In this document: positions 18,552 through 26,854 of the stretch, piece by piece
How the letters are laid out: each line of letters begins with the position of its first letter
How positions within the stretch are numbered: position 1 is the stretch's first letter
Origin: Alienimonas californiensis
GTDB taxonomy: Bacteria > Planctomycetota > Planctomycetia > Planctomycetales > Planctomycetaceae
DNA: 64,000 nt
Direction: 5' to 3'
Assembly: GCF_007743815.1 (NCBI RefSeq)
Contig: NZ_CP036265.1
Span: forward strand, 2,348,323 to 2,412,322
Program-made: the position numbers and the translations under genes
Notes under the pieces: model-generated
What the model saw: only the letters and a program-made list of their open reading frames with translations
What the model was told of the DNA's origin: nothing
The model's database searches: none

Positions 18552-18628
18552 CCGTAGGGTCCGCTGTGCGGGCCGTCCGTGGCAAGCGTGGAGCTCACGG
18601 CCCGGTCCGCAGTGCGGGGACCCTACGG
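18552..18628. repeat. Complex inverted/direct repeat overlapping the M16 stop
   Basis: Outer 11-base arms CCGTAGGGTCC (18552-18562) and its complement (18618-18628) enclose two imperfect direct copies of GGTCCGC-(T/A)-GTGCGGG. The right arm contains the TAG stop codon of the minus-strand M16 peptidase gene, so the element marks that gene's 3' end. Confidence 0.7.
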
Positions 18629-19852
18629 AGCCAGCGCCTCCAACGGGCCGACCCCCACGGTGGTCACGATCTCCAACGGGAACTCCGTCAGCAGGTCGCG
18701 CAGATCGTGCACGGTCAGCCGCCGCAGATCGGCGAGGTCGTCCTCGACCGTTTTATATTCGCCGCGGTCCTGCCAGTTGCCGCCGAGGCTGCCCAGCCGG
18801 CCCATCGGGCGTTCGCTACGCAGGACGATCCGGCTGGCGACTTTATTCTTCGCCTGGGCTAATTCTTCCGCGGTGATCCCGCGGGCGTTGACGGCGTCGA
18901 ATACGCCCCGCACGGCCGCGACGTTCTCGGCGGCCCGGTCCGGGTCGCAGGAGAGATAGGTGAAGTACATGCCGGCCCCGGCGAAGTCCGTATAGCTCAG
19001 TTCGCAGGCCTCGCAGCGGCCCGGGTCGACCAGTTCCCAGAACAGGCGGCTGCCGGTGTCGTCGCCGACGATCACGCTCAATAACTCCGCCGCGTGCCGC
19101 AGCGGGGAGGCGTTGCCGGGGGCGTTCCCCGCCAGCATCACCGTCTGTTGGGCGTTCTCCGGTTTATAAATCGTCCGCAGCGCCCCCGGCGGGTGCGGCT
19201 CCGGCAGGGGGCGGTCGGTCTCGCCCTGCGGCGCCCGGCCGGCGTGCTCCTCGGCGAGTTTGAGGACGTCCTCCCACCGGGCATTACCGCAGACGGCGAG
19301 GATCAGGTTCGAGCCGACGTACCGGGAGGCGTGATAATCCCGCATCGCCTCGATCGACAGACCGCCGATGGACTCGTTCGAGCCCAGGATGCTGCCGGCG
19401 AGCGGGTGCCCGGCGAAGTGGGCCTCGTTGAGCGCGTCGTAGGCCACGCTGCCGGGCTGGTCCTCGTGCATGCCGATCTCCTCCAGGATGACCTGCTTTT
19501 CCAGGTCGAACTCCTCGTCCCGCAGGATCGGCCGGGTGAGGGTGGAGAGCAGATCGACCGCGACCGGCAGGTGCTCCGGCAGGACGGCGGCGTAGTAGAC
19601 GGTTTGTTCGTGGGAGGTGTAGGCGTTGTAGCGGGCGCCGATCTCGTCGAAGACGCGGTTCATATCCTCGGCGCTGTAGCGTTCGTCCCCCTTAAAGGCC
19701 ATGTGCTCCAGGAAATGGGAGACGCCGGCCAACTCGTCCGGTTCGTCCCGCCGACCGCACCGCACGAAGTAGCCGGCGGCGACGGAGTGGGCGTCGGCGT
19801 CCAGTTCCGCGAGAACGGTGACGCCGTTGGCGAGCGTGTGCTGATGAAACAT
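18623..19852 (-). CDS. M16 family zinc peptidase
   Basis: A 409-residue insulinase/processing-peptidase-like protein. The inverted zinc motif HFLEH (H46-H50, catalytic E49) is followed about 75 residues later by the third-ligand segment VILEEIGMHED (E124/E125). The C-terminal half has the second M16 domain fold without a metal site. No signal peptide is visible, so it probably acts in the cytoplasm. It is 9 bases downstream of ackA and likely co-transcribed with it. The physiological substrate is unknown. Confidence 0.93.
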   Translation of the reverse strand: MFHQHTLANGVTVLAELDADAHSVAAGYFVRCGRRDEPDELAGVSHFLEHMAFKGDERYSAEDMNRVFDEIGARYNAYTSHEQTVYYAAVLPEHLPVAVDLLSTLTRPILRDEEFDLEKQVILEEIGMHEDQPGSVAYDALNEAHFAGHPLAGSILGSNESIGGLSIEAMRDYHASRYVGSNLILAVCGNARWEDVLKLAEEHAGRAPQGETDRPLPEPHPPGALRTIYKPENAQQTVMLAGNAPGNASPLRHAAELLSVIVGDDTGSRLFWELVDPGRCEACELSYTDFAGAGMYFTYLSCDPDRAAENVAAVRGVFDAVNARGITAEELAQAKNKVASRIVLRSERPMGRLGSLGGNWQDRGEYKTVEDDLADLRRLTVHDLRDLLTEFPLEIVTTVGVGPLEALAP

Positions 19853-19861
19853 GGCGACAGT

Positions 19862-21016
19862 CTAGGCGTCGGCGGCCGCAAGGTCGCCGCCCGCGACCGA
19901 CCACGCCTGCCGGGCGATCTCCGTTTCCTCGTCGGTCGGCACGATCAGCACGGCGACGGGGCCGCCGGCGTCGATGCGGCGGACCTCGCCCGACCGCGCC
20001 GCGTTCGCCGCGGCGTCCAGCGTGACCCCGAACCCGGCCAGCGGTTCGCAGACCCGGCGGCGGATCTCCGCGGCGTTCTCCCCCACGCCCGCGGTGAAGA
20101 CCAGACCGTCCAACCGCCCCAGGACCGCCGCATAGGCCCCGACGTATTTGCGGATGCGGCGGCAATAAATGTCGAGGGCCAGTTCGGCGTCCGCGTCGCC
20201 GGCGGCGGCCCGCTGGAGCACGCGGCGGACGTCGTTCTCGCCGCACAGGCCCTTCAAACCGCTCTCGCGGTTCAGCAGGCGGTCGACCTCCTCCGCGGAC
20301 AGCCCCGCCGCACGTTGCAGGTAGGTCACGGCGGCCGGGTCGAGGTCCCCGCAGCGGGTCCCCATCACGAGGCCCTCCAGCGGCGTCAGACCCATGCTGG
20401 TGTCCACGCACACGCCCCCCGCCACCGCCGCGGCACTGCACCCGTTGCCCAGATGCAGGGTGACGAGATTTAACTCGACGGGATCGCGGCCGTCGGTTCG
20501 CTGCAAATAATCCCCGGCGACGCGGGAGACGTATTGATGCGAGGTGCCGTGGAAGCCGTAGCGGCGGACGCCGTGCTCCCGTTCGCACCACGCCGGCAGG
20601 GCGTAGCGGGCGGCGGCCTCCGGCATCGTCTGATGAAAGGCGGTGTCGAAGACGCCGACCTGCGGCACGTTCGGCAATCGCTCCGCGACGGCTCGAATCC
20701 CCGCTAGCGCCGGCGGATTGTGCAGGGGGGCCAGCGGGACGAGGCGTTCCACCTCGGCGATCGCCGCCTCATCTAACAGCGCCGGCCCGGTGAAGGTTCG
20801 CCCGCCGTGCACGATCCGATGCCCGACGACCGCCGGCCGGGCCTCGCCCAGTTCGTCCAGTACGGCGGCCAGCGCCGCGGCGTGATCGAGAGCGCCGCCC
20901 TTCTCGCCGATCCGCTCAATCATGCCGGATCGCAGCGACGAGAACGCCGGGGCGGCGAACAGGTCCCATTTCAGGGAACTGCTGCCGGCGTTGAGCACGA
21001 GTACGGAAGCCGTCAT
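19862..21016 (-). CDS. ackA: Acetate kinase
   Basis: AckA interconverts acetate plus ATP and acetyl phosphate. Family motifs are VLNAGSSSLKW at the N-terminus (ASKHA phosphate site), GHRIVHGG, FDTAFHQTMP, RRYGFHGTSHQYV, HLGNGCS, DTSMGLTPLEGLVMGTRCGDLDP and FTAGVGENAAEIR. The length of 384 is close to the usual 395-400. No phosphotransacetylase gene is adjacent; instead the M16 peptidase follows. Confidence 0.96.
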   Translation of the reverse strand: MTASVLVLNAGSSSLKWDLFAAPAFSSLRSGMIERIGEKGGALDHAAALAAVLDELGEARPAVVGHRIVHGGRTFTGPALLDEAAIAEVERLVPLAPLHNPPALAGIRAVAERLPNVPQVGVFDTAFHQTMPEAAARYALPAWCEREHGVRRYGFHGTSHQYVSRVAGDYLQRTDGRDPVELNLVTLHLGNGCSAAAVAGGVCVDTSMGLTPLEGLVMGTRCGDLDPAAVTYLQRAAGLSAEEVDRLLNRESGLKGLCGENDVRRVLQRAAAGDADAELALDIYCRRIRKYVGAYAAVLGRLDGLVFTAGVGENAAEIRRRVCEPLAGFGVTLDAAANAARSGEVRRIDAGGPVAVLIVPTDEETEIARQAWSVAGGDLAAADA

Positions 21017-21023
21017 CGCTCTT

Positions 21024-21096
21024 CACCAACCCGAAGCGTCAGCGAGGGCGAGCCCGGACACGCGACCGAAGCCCTCGCTGACGCTTCGGGTTGGTG
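21024..21096. repeat. Perfect 26-base inverted repeat upstream of ackA
   Basis: Arms at 21024-21049 (containing AACCCGAAGCGTCAGCGAGG) and 21071-21096 are exact complements around a 21-base loop. It lies between the radical SAM gene start side and the acetate kinase start, both minus strand: downstream of ackA's promoter region in DNA terms, just 5' of ackA. It resembles the clpP-linked repeat at 45642 in its CCGAAGCG-x-AAGCGAGG core. Confidence 0.9.
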
Positions 21097-21111
21097 CGGC
21101 GCGACGACCAT

Positions 21112-22443
21112 TTAGACCGTCAGTTGCACAAGGTTCGCCTCTTTGGCGGCGGGCTTCGGCAGCTCGCCGTCGGCCTCCGCCCGATCCAACAGGTACGGGG
21201 CCGCCTTATCGGTGTGATCGTGGCCGTCGTAGACGCCGAAGTCGGCGAACAGATATTTCTTCGCCAGTCGATAGGCCCAGCTCTTCTCCGGCACCTCGTC
21301 GCCGGGGTGAAATTGACTGGTGCGGACGGTCATCGCGGACAGTTCCGCCATCGCGGTGCGGCGGGCGGTGCTGTCCTCGGCGGAGTTCGCCTCCACCACG
21401 GTCTTTAAGAGGTCCGGCCGTTCCAGCACGATGCAGCCGCGGGTATTGGCGGCGGCGACGTCGCGGAAGTCCTTGAGGAACTTGCTCTCGAAGAACCGAT
21501 CCCGCAGGTGGCGGGGGTCGGCACCGGTGCGGCCGCCCTCCTGATGGATCGACTCCTTGCTGAACTGCACGATCGGGCAGGGTTCGATGTCGCCCCACGG
21601 ATTAATGTGGTGCGAAATCCCGGTCACGGCGGGGCAGAGGGCCTTGCCCTCGCCGTCGTAATAGGCGTCGATAATCGCGATCGGCTTGCTGGCCCGGCGG
21701 GTGACGACGAACTCTCGCAGGGCCTTCTGCTGGGCCCGGGAGAGGCAAAGATCCTCGCAGGCGTCCGGCCCCATCGGGCGGTAGACGTGGAACCAAGTAT
21801 AGAGCACGCCCATCTCGATCAATTTGTCGAGCCAGGCGTCGTTGACGAGGTCGTCGAAGTTCGACGCCGCCACGCTGGTGCACACGCCGGTGGGGACCTT
21901 GTGCTCCAGACAGTTTTTGATGCCGCGGAGCGTCTTGTTATACACGCCTTTCCGGCCGCGGCGTTCGTCGGAGACGGTTTCGTTCCCCTCCACGCTGATT
22001 AACGGCGTGACGTTACCCAGTCGCCGCATCTCCTTCGCCACGTCGGCGGTGATGAATTGGCCGTTGGTGAAGATCTGGAAGTAGCAGCCCGGGTGCCGCT
22101 TGGGGATCTCCAGCAGGTCCGGGTGCATGAACGGCTCGCCGCCGACGAGGCCGAAAAAGCGGTTTCCCATCTCCTTCGCCTCGTGGATGAGGCGGTCCAT
22201 CGTGGGTAGGTCGATCGTCTGCCGTTCGTGGGCCACGTCCACCCAGCAGCCCTGACAGCGCAGGTTGCAGGAATTAATAACGGAGACGTACAGGAACGGC
22301 GGGAAGAATTGGCCGGACTTCAGCCGCTTTTTGTGCAGCCGCACGCTGTTGGCCCCGCCGAGGCCGAGATTCCAGGCCATCTTCCAGATCGCCTTGGCGT
22401 CGGCGCGTTGGAGGAGGCGGCGGGCGAAGCGAACGGTCTGCAT
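21112..22443 (-). CDS. Radical SAM protein with C-terminal cysteine (SPASM-like) region
   Basis: The radical SAM cluster motif is C59-N-L-R-C63-Q-G-C66, followed by GLVGGEPFMHPDL (the GGE motif that contacts SAM), TNGQF and SVEGNE. Further cysteines (ALCPAVTG, DIEPCPIV, RGCIVLE) suggest additional Fe-S ligands as in SPASM or twitch domains. At 443 residues it carries extensions at both ends. The reaction is unknown; no peptide substrate gene or obvious pathway partner sits beside it. It is transcribed divergently from the small operon at 22541. Confidence 0.87.
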   Translation of the reverse strand: MQTVRFARRLLQRADAKAIWKMAWNLGLGGANSVRLHKKRLKSGQFFPPFLYVSVINSCNLRCQGCWVDVAHERQTIDLPTMDRLIHEAKEMGNRFFGLVGGEPFMHPDLLEIPKRHPGCYFQIFTNGQFITADVAKEMRRLGNVTPLISVEGNETVSDERRGRKGVYNKTLRGIKNCLEHKVPTGVCTSVAASNFDDLVNDAWLDKLIEMGVLYTWFHVYRPMGPDACEDLCLSRAQQKALREFVVTRRASKPIAIIDAYYDGEGKALCPAVTGISHHINPWGDIEPCPIVQFSKESIHQEGGRTGADPRHLRDRFFESKFLKDFRDVAAANTRGCIVLERPDLLKTVVEANSAEDSTARRTAMAELSAMTVRTSQFHPGDEVPEKSWAYRLAKKYLFADFGVYDGHDHTDKAAPYLLDRAEADGELPKPAAKEANLVQLTV

Positions 22444-22540
22444 CGGGGGGCGACCGGTGAAGGGGGAAGCGGAGCGGCAGTATCGCCGGGACCGCGGCCG
22501 GAACCAACCGGCGAACCGGCTTCGTCGCTAGAGTGGCCGC

Positions 22541-22915
22541 ATGAGCGTCCCGCTGACCCGCCGCCAACTGGGCGAAACCGTCGCCGCGAGCGTCGTCGCC
22601 GCGGCCGCCGGCGACGCCGTCCAGGCCGAGCCGCCCCGCCCCCCGCTGACGGCGCCCAAACCTCCCGTGCCGCGGGGGATCGGCGTGCAGGCGGCATTGC
22701 TGTACGAGGTGCTGCTCAGTCAGTTCCCCGAAAGCCGCGTCGAGGCGAAGCGGCCGGAGATCGCCCGGCAGATCGCCACGAACCTGTACTACGGCCAAAT
22801 CCTGGCCGAGACGAACCTCACCAACGCCGACGGCCCGGGGCCGCTGTGGGCGGCGTATCGGGCGGGCGACCTGATCGGCCGCGACCGCAACGCCGTTGAA
22901 GGAGAGGGCGGATGA
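22541..22915 (+). CDS. Exported protein with Tat-like signal
   Basis: A 124-residue protein. The N-terminus TRRQLGETVAASVVAAAAG has a twin-arginine and an alanine-rich hydrophobic stretch ending near AVQA, then a proline-rich linker, then a helical region (about 48-110) with LLYEVLLSQFPESR and IATNLYYGQILAETNLTN. It is not a family I recognise. It overlaps the next gene by 4 bases (ATGA), so all three small genes here are coupled. Confidence 0.65.
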   Translation: MSVPLTRRQLGETVAASVVAAAAGDAVQAEPPRPPLTAPKPPVPRGIGVQAALLYEVLLSQFPESRVEAKRPEIARQIATNLYYGQILAETNLTNADGPGPLWAAYRAGDLIGRDRNAVEGEGG

Positions 22916-23286
22916 TCGATTTGGTCCATGGTCCAGCGGTCCAACTGCTGTTACACAACATCGCGCCGGCGTTTCTTTACGCCGCCATCTGGTCAATGTG
23001 CTGTGCGATGGCCGTGCGGAGGTGCGGAATCGGCACGCCCGGCGCCCGACCGCTTGCGGCGGGGACGGGCTTGTTGGCGGTCACGCACGTGCTCCGCACC
23101 GTCTGGCCGTGGATCGTCATCCTGTGTCAGCCGGATGAACGGGCCGAAGTCTTCCAGCAGCCCTGGTACCATCTCGTCCAACTCGCCTCCTATCTCACAG
23201 CGTTCCTCGCCCCTCCGTTGATCGCGTGGGGCCTTTGGCTGACGTGGCGGGGCTACGATCGAGCCGGCGCGGAGGCGACGCCGTGA
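22912..23286 (+). CDS. Three-TM membrane protein with GTPGAR loop, relative of the 46488-51018 array
   Basis: A 124-residue protein preceded by a good Shine-Dalgarno (AAGGAGA, 22899-22905). Hydrophobic segments at about 17-35, 48-71 and 88-112 flank a basic loop RRCGIGTPGARP and an exposed loop (QPDERAEVFQQP). The order, spacing and the P-G-A-R loop match the plan of the eleven proteins encoded at 46488-51018, although sequence identity is low. It overlaps both neighbours by 4 bases. Function unknown. Confidence 0.75.
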   Translation: MIDLVHGPAVQLLLHNIAPAFLYAAIWSMCCAMAVRRCGIGTPGARPLAAGTGLLAVTHVLRTVWPWIVILCQPDERAEVFQQPWYHLVQLASYLTAFLAPPLIAWGLWLTWRGYDRAGAEATP

Positions 23287-23576
23287 GCCGCCCCCGTCGC
23301 GGCGAATCGCCGGCGGAGTTCGCGGCCCGGGAGGTGCGGCGGACGCACCGGCCGTCGTGGACGCGGTGGCTCGCGTTCCTTGCTGTATTGGCGTGGGTGG
23401 GGGCGGTCTGGTTCGCCTGGAATTCGCCGGACCCGTGGCCGCGGGACGGGTTATTGCAGGGTTCGGCGGCCTGCGGGGGGCTGGGGTTGCTGCTCTGCCG
23501 CGGCGGGGACCGGTTGATCGCCGGGCTGGCCCTGCTGGGGGCCGTGCTGTTGTGGTTGAAGCTGAACGGGATGTGA
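23283..23576 (+). CDS. Small membrane protein, two TM segments
   Basis: The GTG at 23283 overlaps the previous stop (GTGA) and gives 97 residues. A basic, soluble N-terminus (SRPRRGESPAEFAAREVRR) leads to hydrophobic segments at about 29-47 and 57-95, the latter probably two passes. I do not recognise it. It is the third gene of the coupled trio; a palindrome follows 5 bases after its stop. Confidence 0.65.
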   Translation: MSRPRRGESPAEFAAREVRRTHRPSWTRWLAFLAVLAWVGAVWFAWNSPDPWPRDGLLQGSAACGGLGLLLCRGGDRLIAGLALLGAVLLWLKLNGM

Positions 23577-23581
23577 GCACC

Positions 23582-23601
23582 GCCGGACGCATGCGTCCGG
23601 C
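23582..23601. repeat. GCCGGACGCATGCGTCCGGC palindrome, copy 1
   Basis: A perfect 20-base palindrome. Longer copies are at 37454-37477 and 43051-43072, and a variant is at 53460-53479. It separates the coupled trio from the amidase gene. Confidence 0.9.
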
Positions 23602-23625
23602 TTGGACGGCGAATACTTTGAAACG

Positions 23626-25068
23626 ATGCCGATCGACGCCTTCGCCGACCTTCCCACGCACGCCGCGGCCCTGCGGCGGGGGGAGTATTCGTCGGTCGCA
23701 CTAACGGAGTTCTGCCTGAACCGGCTCGAAACGCACGGGCCGACGTTGAACGCCTTGGTCGCCGTCACCCGGGAGCGGGCGTTGCGGGAGGCGGAGCGGG
23801 CGGACGCGGAGTTGGCGCTCGGCGTCGATCGCGGCCCGCTGCACGGCATCCCGTACGGGGTGAAGGATCTGCTCGCCGCGGCGGGCTACCCGACGACGTG
23901 GGGGGCGGAACCGCTGCGGAATCAGCGGTTCGAGCAGGACAGCGCCGCCGTCGCCAAGCTGACCGCGGCCGGGGCCGTGCTGTGCGCGAAGCTGGCGATG
24001 GCGGAGTGGGCCGGCGGGTTCGGCTACGAGCAGCCGGACGCCTCCTTCACCGGCCCCGCCGTCTGCGCCTGGGGCGAGGACCGTTGGGCCGGGGGGAGTT
24101 CGAGCGGCTCCGGCAGCGCGGTGGGGGCCGGGTTATTGCCGTTCGCCCTCGGCAGCGAGACGTGGGGCAGCATTCATTCCCCGGCCAACAACAACGGCGT
24201 GTGCGGGTTGCGGCCGACCTTCGGCCGCGTCGACCGGGCCGGCTGCATGACGCTGAGTTGGACGATGGACAAACTCGGCCCGCTGGCCCGCACGGCGCAC
24301 GACTGCGGGTTGGTGCTCAATGCGATCGCTGGGGGCGCGCCGCTTAACGACGACGGCGAAGCAGGGGGGGCTGGTGAGGCGTTCGCTCCTGACGAGATGG
24401 TCGCAGAGCGTGCCTACCGCTATCCGCCGGAGCGGGTGAGGACGCCGCCGTTCAAGCTGGCGGTCCTGCCCGGGGCGGCGGAGCGGGCGCAGGATGCGGT
24501 GCGGGAGAACTACGAAGCCAGCCTTGAAGCGCTGCGCTCGCTGGGCACGGTGGAGGAGATCGAACTGCCGGCGTTCCCGTACGAGGTGGCGGCGACGGTG
24601 ATCCTCAACGCGGAACTGGCCGCCGCGTCGGACGACTTCGTCTCCGCCGGGCTGTCGTGGGATCTGACCGCCCCGGAAGACCGCTACGGCGGACTCGCCG
24701 GGCGGATGATCCCGGCGGTCGACTACCTGAACGCCCTGCGGGTGCGGGCGAAGTTCGCCCGGGCACTGGACCGGCTGTTCGCCCCGTTCGACGCGATCGT
24801 CACCCCGGCCCGGGCGACGGTCGCCCAACCACTGGGGATGCCGTTCCGACGCTACGCCCCCGGGGCGACGGCGGAGACGCTGGGCGGCCCGGCGAACGCC
24901 GCCGGTTTGCCGGGGCTCTGCCTGCCCAACGGCTTCGACGCGGACGGCCTGCCGACAGGGCTGAACCTCGTCGGCCGGGCCTTCGGGGAGAATCGCGTGC
25001 TAGCCGTCGGGCGGGCGTATCAGGCGGTGACGGACTGGCACACCCGGCGGCCGGAGCGGTGGGCGTAG
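23626..25068 (+). CDS. Amidase signature family hydrolase
   Basis: An amidase of the GatA/AS superfamily. The catalytic Ser-cisSer-Lys triad is visible: Lys in LHGIPYGVKDLL, the cis-Ser in WAGGSSSGSGSAV, and the nucleophile Ser in GSETWGSIHSPAN, followed by GVCGLRPTFGRV. About 480 residues, normal for the family. I chose ATG 23626 because the upstream TTG at 23602 would start right at the palindrome. It is not linked to gatB/gatC, so it may be a stand-alone amidase rather than the tRNA amidotransferase subunit. Confidence 0.9.
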   Translation: MPIDAFADLPTHAAALRRGEYSSVALTEFCLNRLETHGPTLNALVAVTRERALREAERADAELALGVDRGPLHGIPYGVKDLLAAAGYPTTWGAEPLRNQRFEQDSAAVAKLTAAGAVLCAKLAMAEWAGGFGYEQPDASFTGPAVCAWGEDRWAGGSSSGSGSAVGAGLLPFALGSETWGSIHSPANNNGVCGLRPTFGRVDRAGCMTLSWTMDKLGPLARTAHDCGLVLNAIAGGAPLNDDGEAGGAGEAFAPDEMVAERAYRYPPERVRTPPFKLAVLPGAAERAQDAVRENYEASLEALRSLGTVEEIELPAFPYEVAATVILNAELAAASDDFVSAGLSWDLTAPEDRYGGLAGRMIPAVDYLNALRVRAKFARALDRLFAPFDAIVTPARATVAQPLGMPFRRYAPGATAETLGGPANAAGLPGLCLPNGFDADGLPTGLNLVGRAFGENRVLAVGRAYQAVTDWHTRRPERWA

Positions 25069-25081
25069 GACGAGGCCGCTT

Positions 25082-25131
25082 GGCCCCTGCTTCCCCCCTC
25101 TCCCTTGAGGGAGAGGGGGGAAGCAGGGGCC
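25082..25131. repeat. 50-base palindrome between convergent genes
   Basis: The 24-base arms (25082-25105 and 25108-25131) are exact complements around a TG loop. The inner part (CTCTCCCTTGAGGGAGAG) is shared with the larger elements at 32741 and 52270. It lies between the amidase stop and the stop of the 25137 gene. Confidence 0.92.
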
Positions 25132-25136
25132 GACGG

Positions 25137-25505
25137 TTACTTTTTCTGGCCGAACTTCCGGTCCATCTCCTCGGCGAAGTCCTGCGTGGAGAGCAGCATG
25201 TCGAAGCGGGCCTTCTCCTGGCCTTCGATGCGTTCGTCGCCGGGGCGGTCGGAGAGTTCGTTGAGGGCGCCGTCGACCTCGTCCATCTCTTTGTGAAGCC
25301 CGCGGGCGGCGCCGACGGCGGCGTCCAGGCCCTCGGTGTCCATATCCGCGTTGTGCGTGTGCAGGATGCCGTCGCCGGTGGAGCCCTTCAGGGACTCGTC
25401 GACGTGTTCGCGTTCGTCCGCGATCTGACGGGCGAGGCGGTCGTGCATCACCGTCAAACGGAGACGGTAATGCTCGACGGTGCCGGCGGGGGCGTCGTGC
25501 GCCAT
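25137..25505 (-). CDS. Small acidic helical protein, possibly a zinc-less DksA/TraR relative
   Basis: 122 residues from the ATG at 25505 (MAHDAPAG). It is strongly charged and mostly helical: a first helix VEHYRLRLTVMHDRLARQI, a central HNADMDTEG segment, a second helical part ending EVDGALNEL, and a Lys-rich tail. The order helix, H-x-A-D-x-x-T-E, helix recalls DksA/TraR proteins, but the four zinc cysteines are absent, so this is a weak suggestion. It lies downstream of the BON-SRPBCC gene and may share its transcript. Confidence 0.6.
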   Translation of the reverse strand: MAHDAPAGTVEHYRLRLTVMHDRLARQIADEREHVDESLKGSTGDGILHTHNADMDTEGLDAAVGAARGLHKEMDEVDGALNELSDRPGDERIEGQEKARFDMLLSTQDFAEEMDRKFGQKK

Positions 25506-25539
25506 AACTAAAAAACGGGGTGGGGAACGAAACAAGGGA

Positions 25540-26649
25540 CTAGGCGTGAACGGGACGCACGGCGTGCTCTTCGAGGTGCAGCTTGGAACGCTTCAGGCCT
25601 TCGTCGAGCATGCTCTTGGGGTCCATGCGGAAGGCACGGGCGGCGATCTCGCCAAGGCTGCCGCCGGGCGGCTGCCAGCTCAGGTGGACGCTGACGCGGG
25701 TGCCGTCGCCCTCGGGCTCGAAGCGGGCCTGCCCCTCGTATTGCACGAGGCTTTCGGGGGTGCTCTGCCAGGCGATCTTTTCGTTCTGGACCTGCTCGGT
25801 GACGACTTCCTCGCAGGTCAGCTGCGCCCCGGCGAAGGTGGTGCCCCAGCGGTGACGGCCGCCGCCCAGGTCCTCGACCTGCCAGTGTCCGGGGAAGAAC
25901 CGGCGGCTGGCCTCGGCGTCGAGCAGGAACTCGTACACCTGCTCGCGGGGGGCGTCGATGTGAACGGTTTTGTCCAGGTGAATCGGCTTGGGAGCCTGCG
26001 ACAGGCCCAGCAGATCCTCCACCCGCCCGCCGCGGCGGCCCTTCTGGAACAGGGCCGCCCCCGCCGCCGCCAGCGGCAACATCAGCGGGCCGCGACGCAG
26101 CACGGCCCGGGCCAGCAGCCCGACGCCCGCGGTCGCGAGGCCGAGGCGGGCGGCGTGGGTCAGCTCGCCGGTGGGGAGGTTCGCGGCCAGGCCGGTCTGC
26201 GGCCGGTGGGGGATCGGCTCCCCGGCGGTGGTGAGCAGGGCCTCGACGCTGCGGACGCCCCGCACCTTCTCCACGGCCGGGACCAGCAGGTCCGGCTCGC
26301 CGGGCCGCACGGTGCCGCCCAGCGTGACCACGCCGTCCCGGGCCTCGACCCGCAGACCGCCGGCGTCCGTCAGCAGGTGGCCGGCGGCGGCCCGGACGCG
26401 GTTTTCGATGGTGGCGTCGTCGGCGACCTCGCCGGTCAGCAGGCCCTTCGCTTCGAAGGCCTGCCCCTTGATCCGGTTCCCCAGGTCCTTCGTGCCTTTT
26501 TCCCACAGCGTGCCGTAGTCGGACCCGGCCCGGACGAACTGGTCCTTCAACTTGCTCCGCCGGGTCGACCCGAACTGCGGATCGAACATGTACATCGCCC
26601 CGGCGCCCAGGGCGAGCCCTTTGAGCAGGCCGCGGGTTTTCTCGAACAT
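25540..26649 (-). CDS. BON and SRPBCC (polyketide cyclase-like) domain protein
   Basis: 369 residues from the ATG at 26649. The N-terminus has a hydrophobic segment typical of YtxH-like anchors (LLKGLALGAGAMYMFDP), then a BON domain at about 77-142 (TIENRVRAAAGHLL, DGVVTLGGTVRPGEP), hydrophobic segments at about 165-202, and an SRPBCC lipid/ligand-binding domain at about 223-365 (VHIDAPREQVYEFLLDAEA, FFPGHW, SVHLSWQPPGG). Such proteins are usually annotated as envelope stress or lipid-related; actual role unknown. Longer in-frame upstream sequence overlaps the divergent exonuclease gene and is rejected. Confidence 0.85.
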   Translation of the reverse strand: MFEKTRGLLKGLALGAGAMYMFDPQFGSTRRSKLKDQFVRAGSDYGTLWEKGTKDLGNRIKGQAFEAKGLLTGEVADDATIENRVRAAAGHLLTDAGGLRVEARDGVVTLGGTVRPGEPDLLVPAVEKVRGVRSVEALLTTAGEPIPHRPQTGLAANLPTGELTHAARLGLATAGVGLLARAVLRRGPLMLPLAAAGAALFQKGRRGGRVEDLLGLSQAPKPIHLDKTVHIDAPREQVYEFLLDAEASRRFFPGHWQVEDLGGGRHRWGTTFAGAQLTCEEVVTEQVQNEKIAWQSTPESLVQYEGQARFEPEGDGTRVSVHLSWQPPGGSLGEIAARAFRMDPKSMLDEGLKRSKLHLEEHAVRPVHA

Positions 26650-26854
26650 CGTTGCTGTGCGGGCAGGGGAAGTAGGGCGAACGAGCCAGGAAAACTGTAC
26701 CCCCCGGCGGCGGATCGGGGCTCCGGGAGAACGTCTCGTCGCGTATCGGGAACGGCCCGGGGGCCCGTCCTGTTGCCTGGACCGATCGGACGGCGACAAT
26801 CCGTTCGCCGCTCCCGATTCTGACGCCTTTTCTTCCCCCCCAGACGCCTCACGG

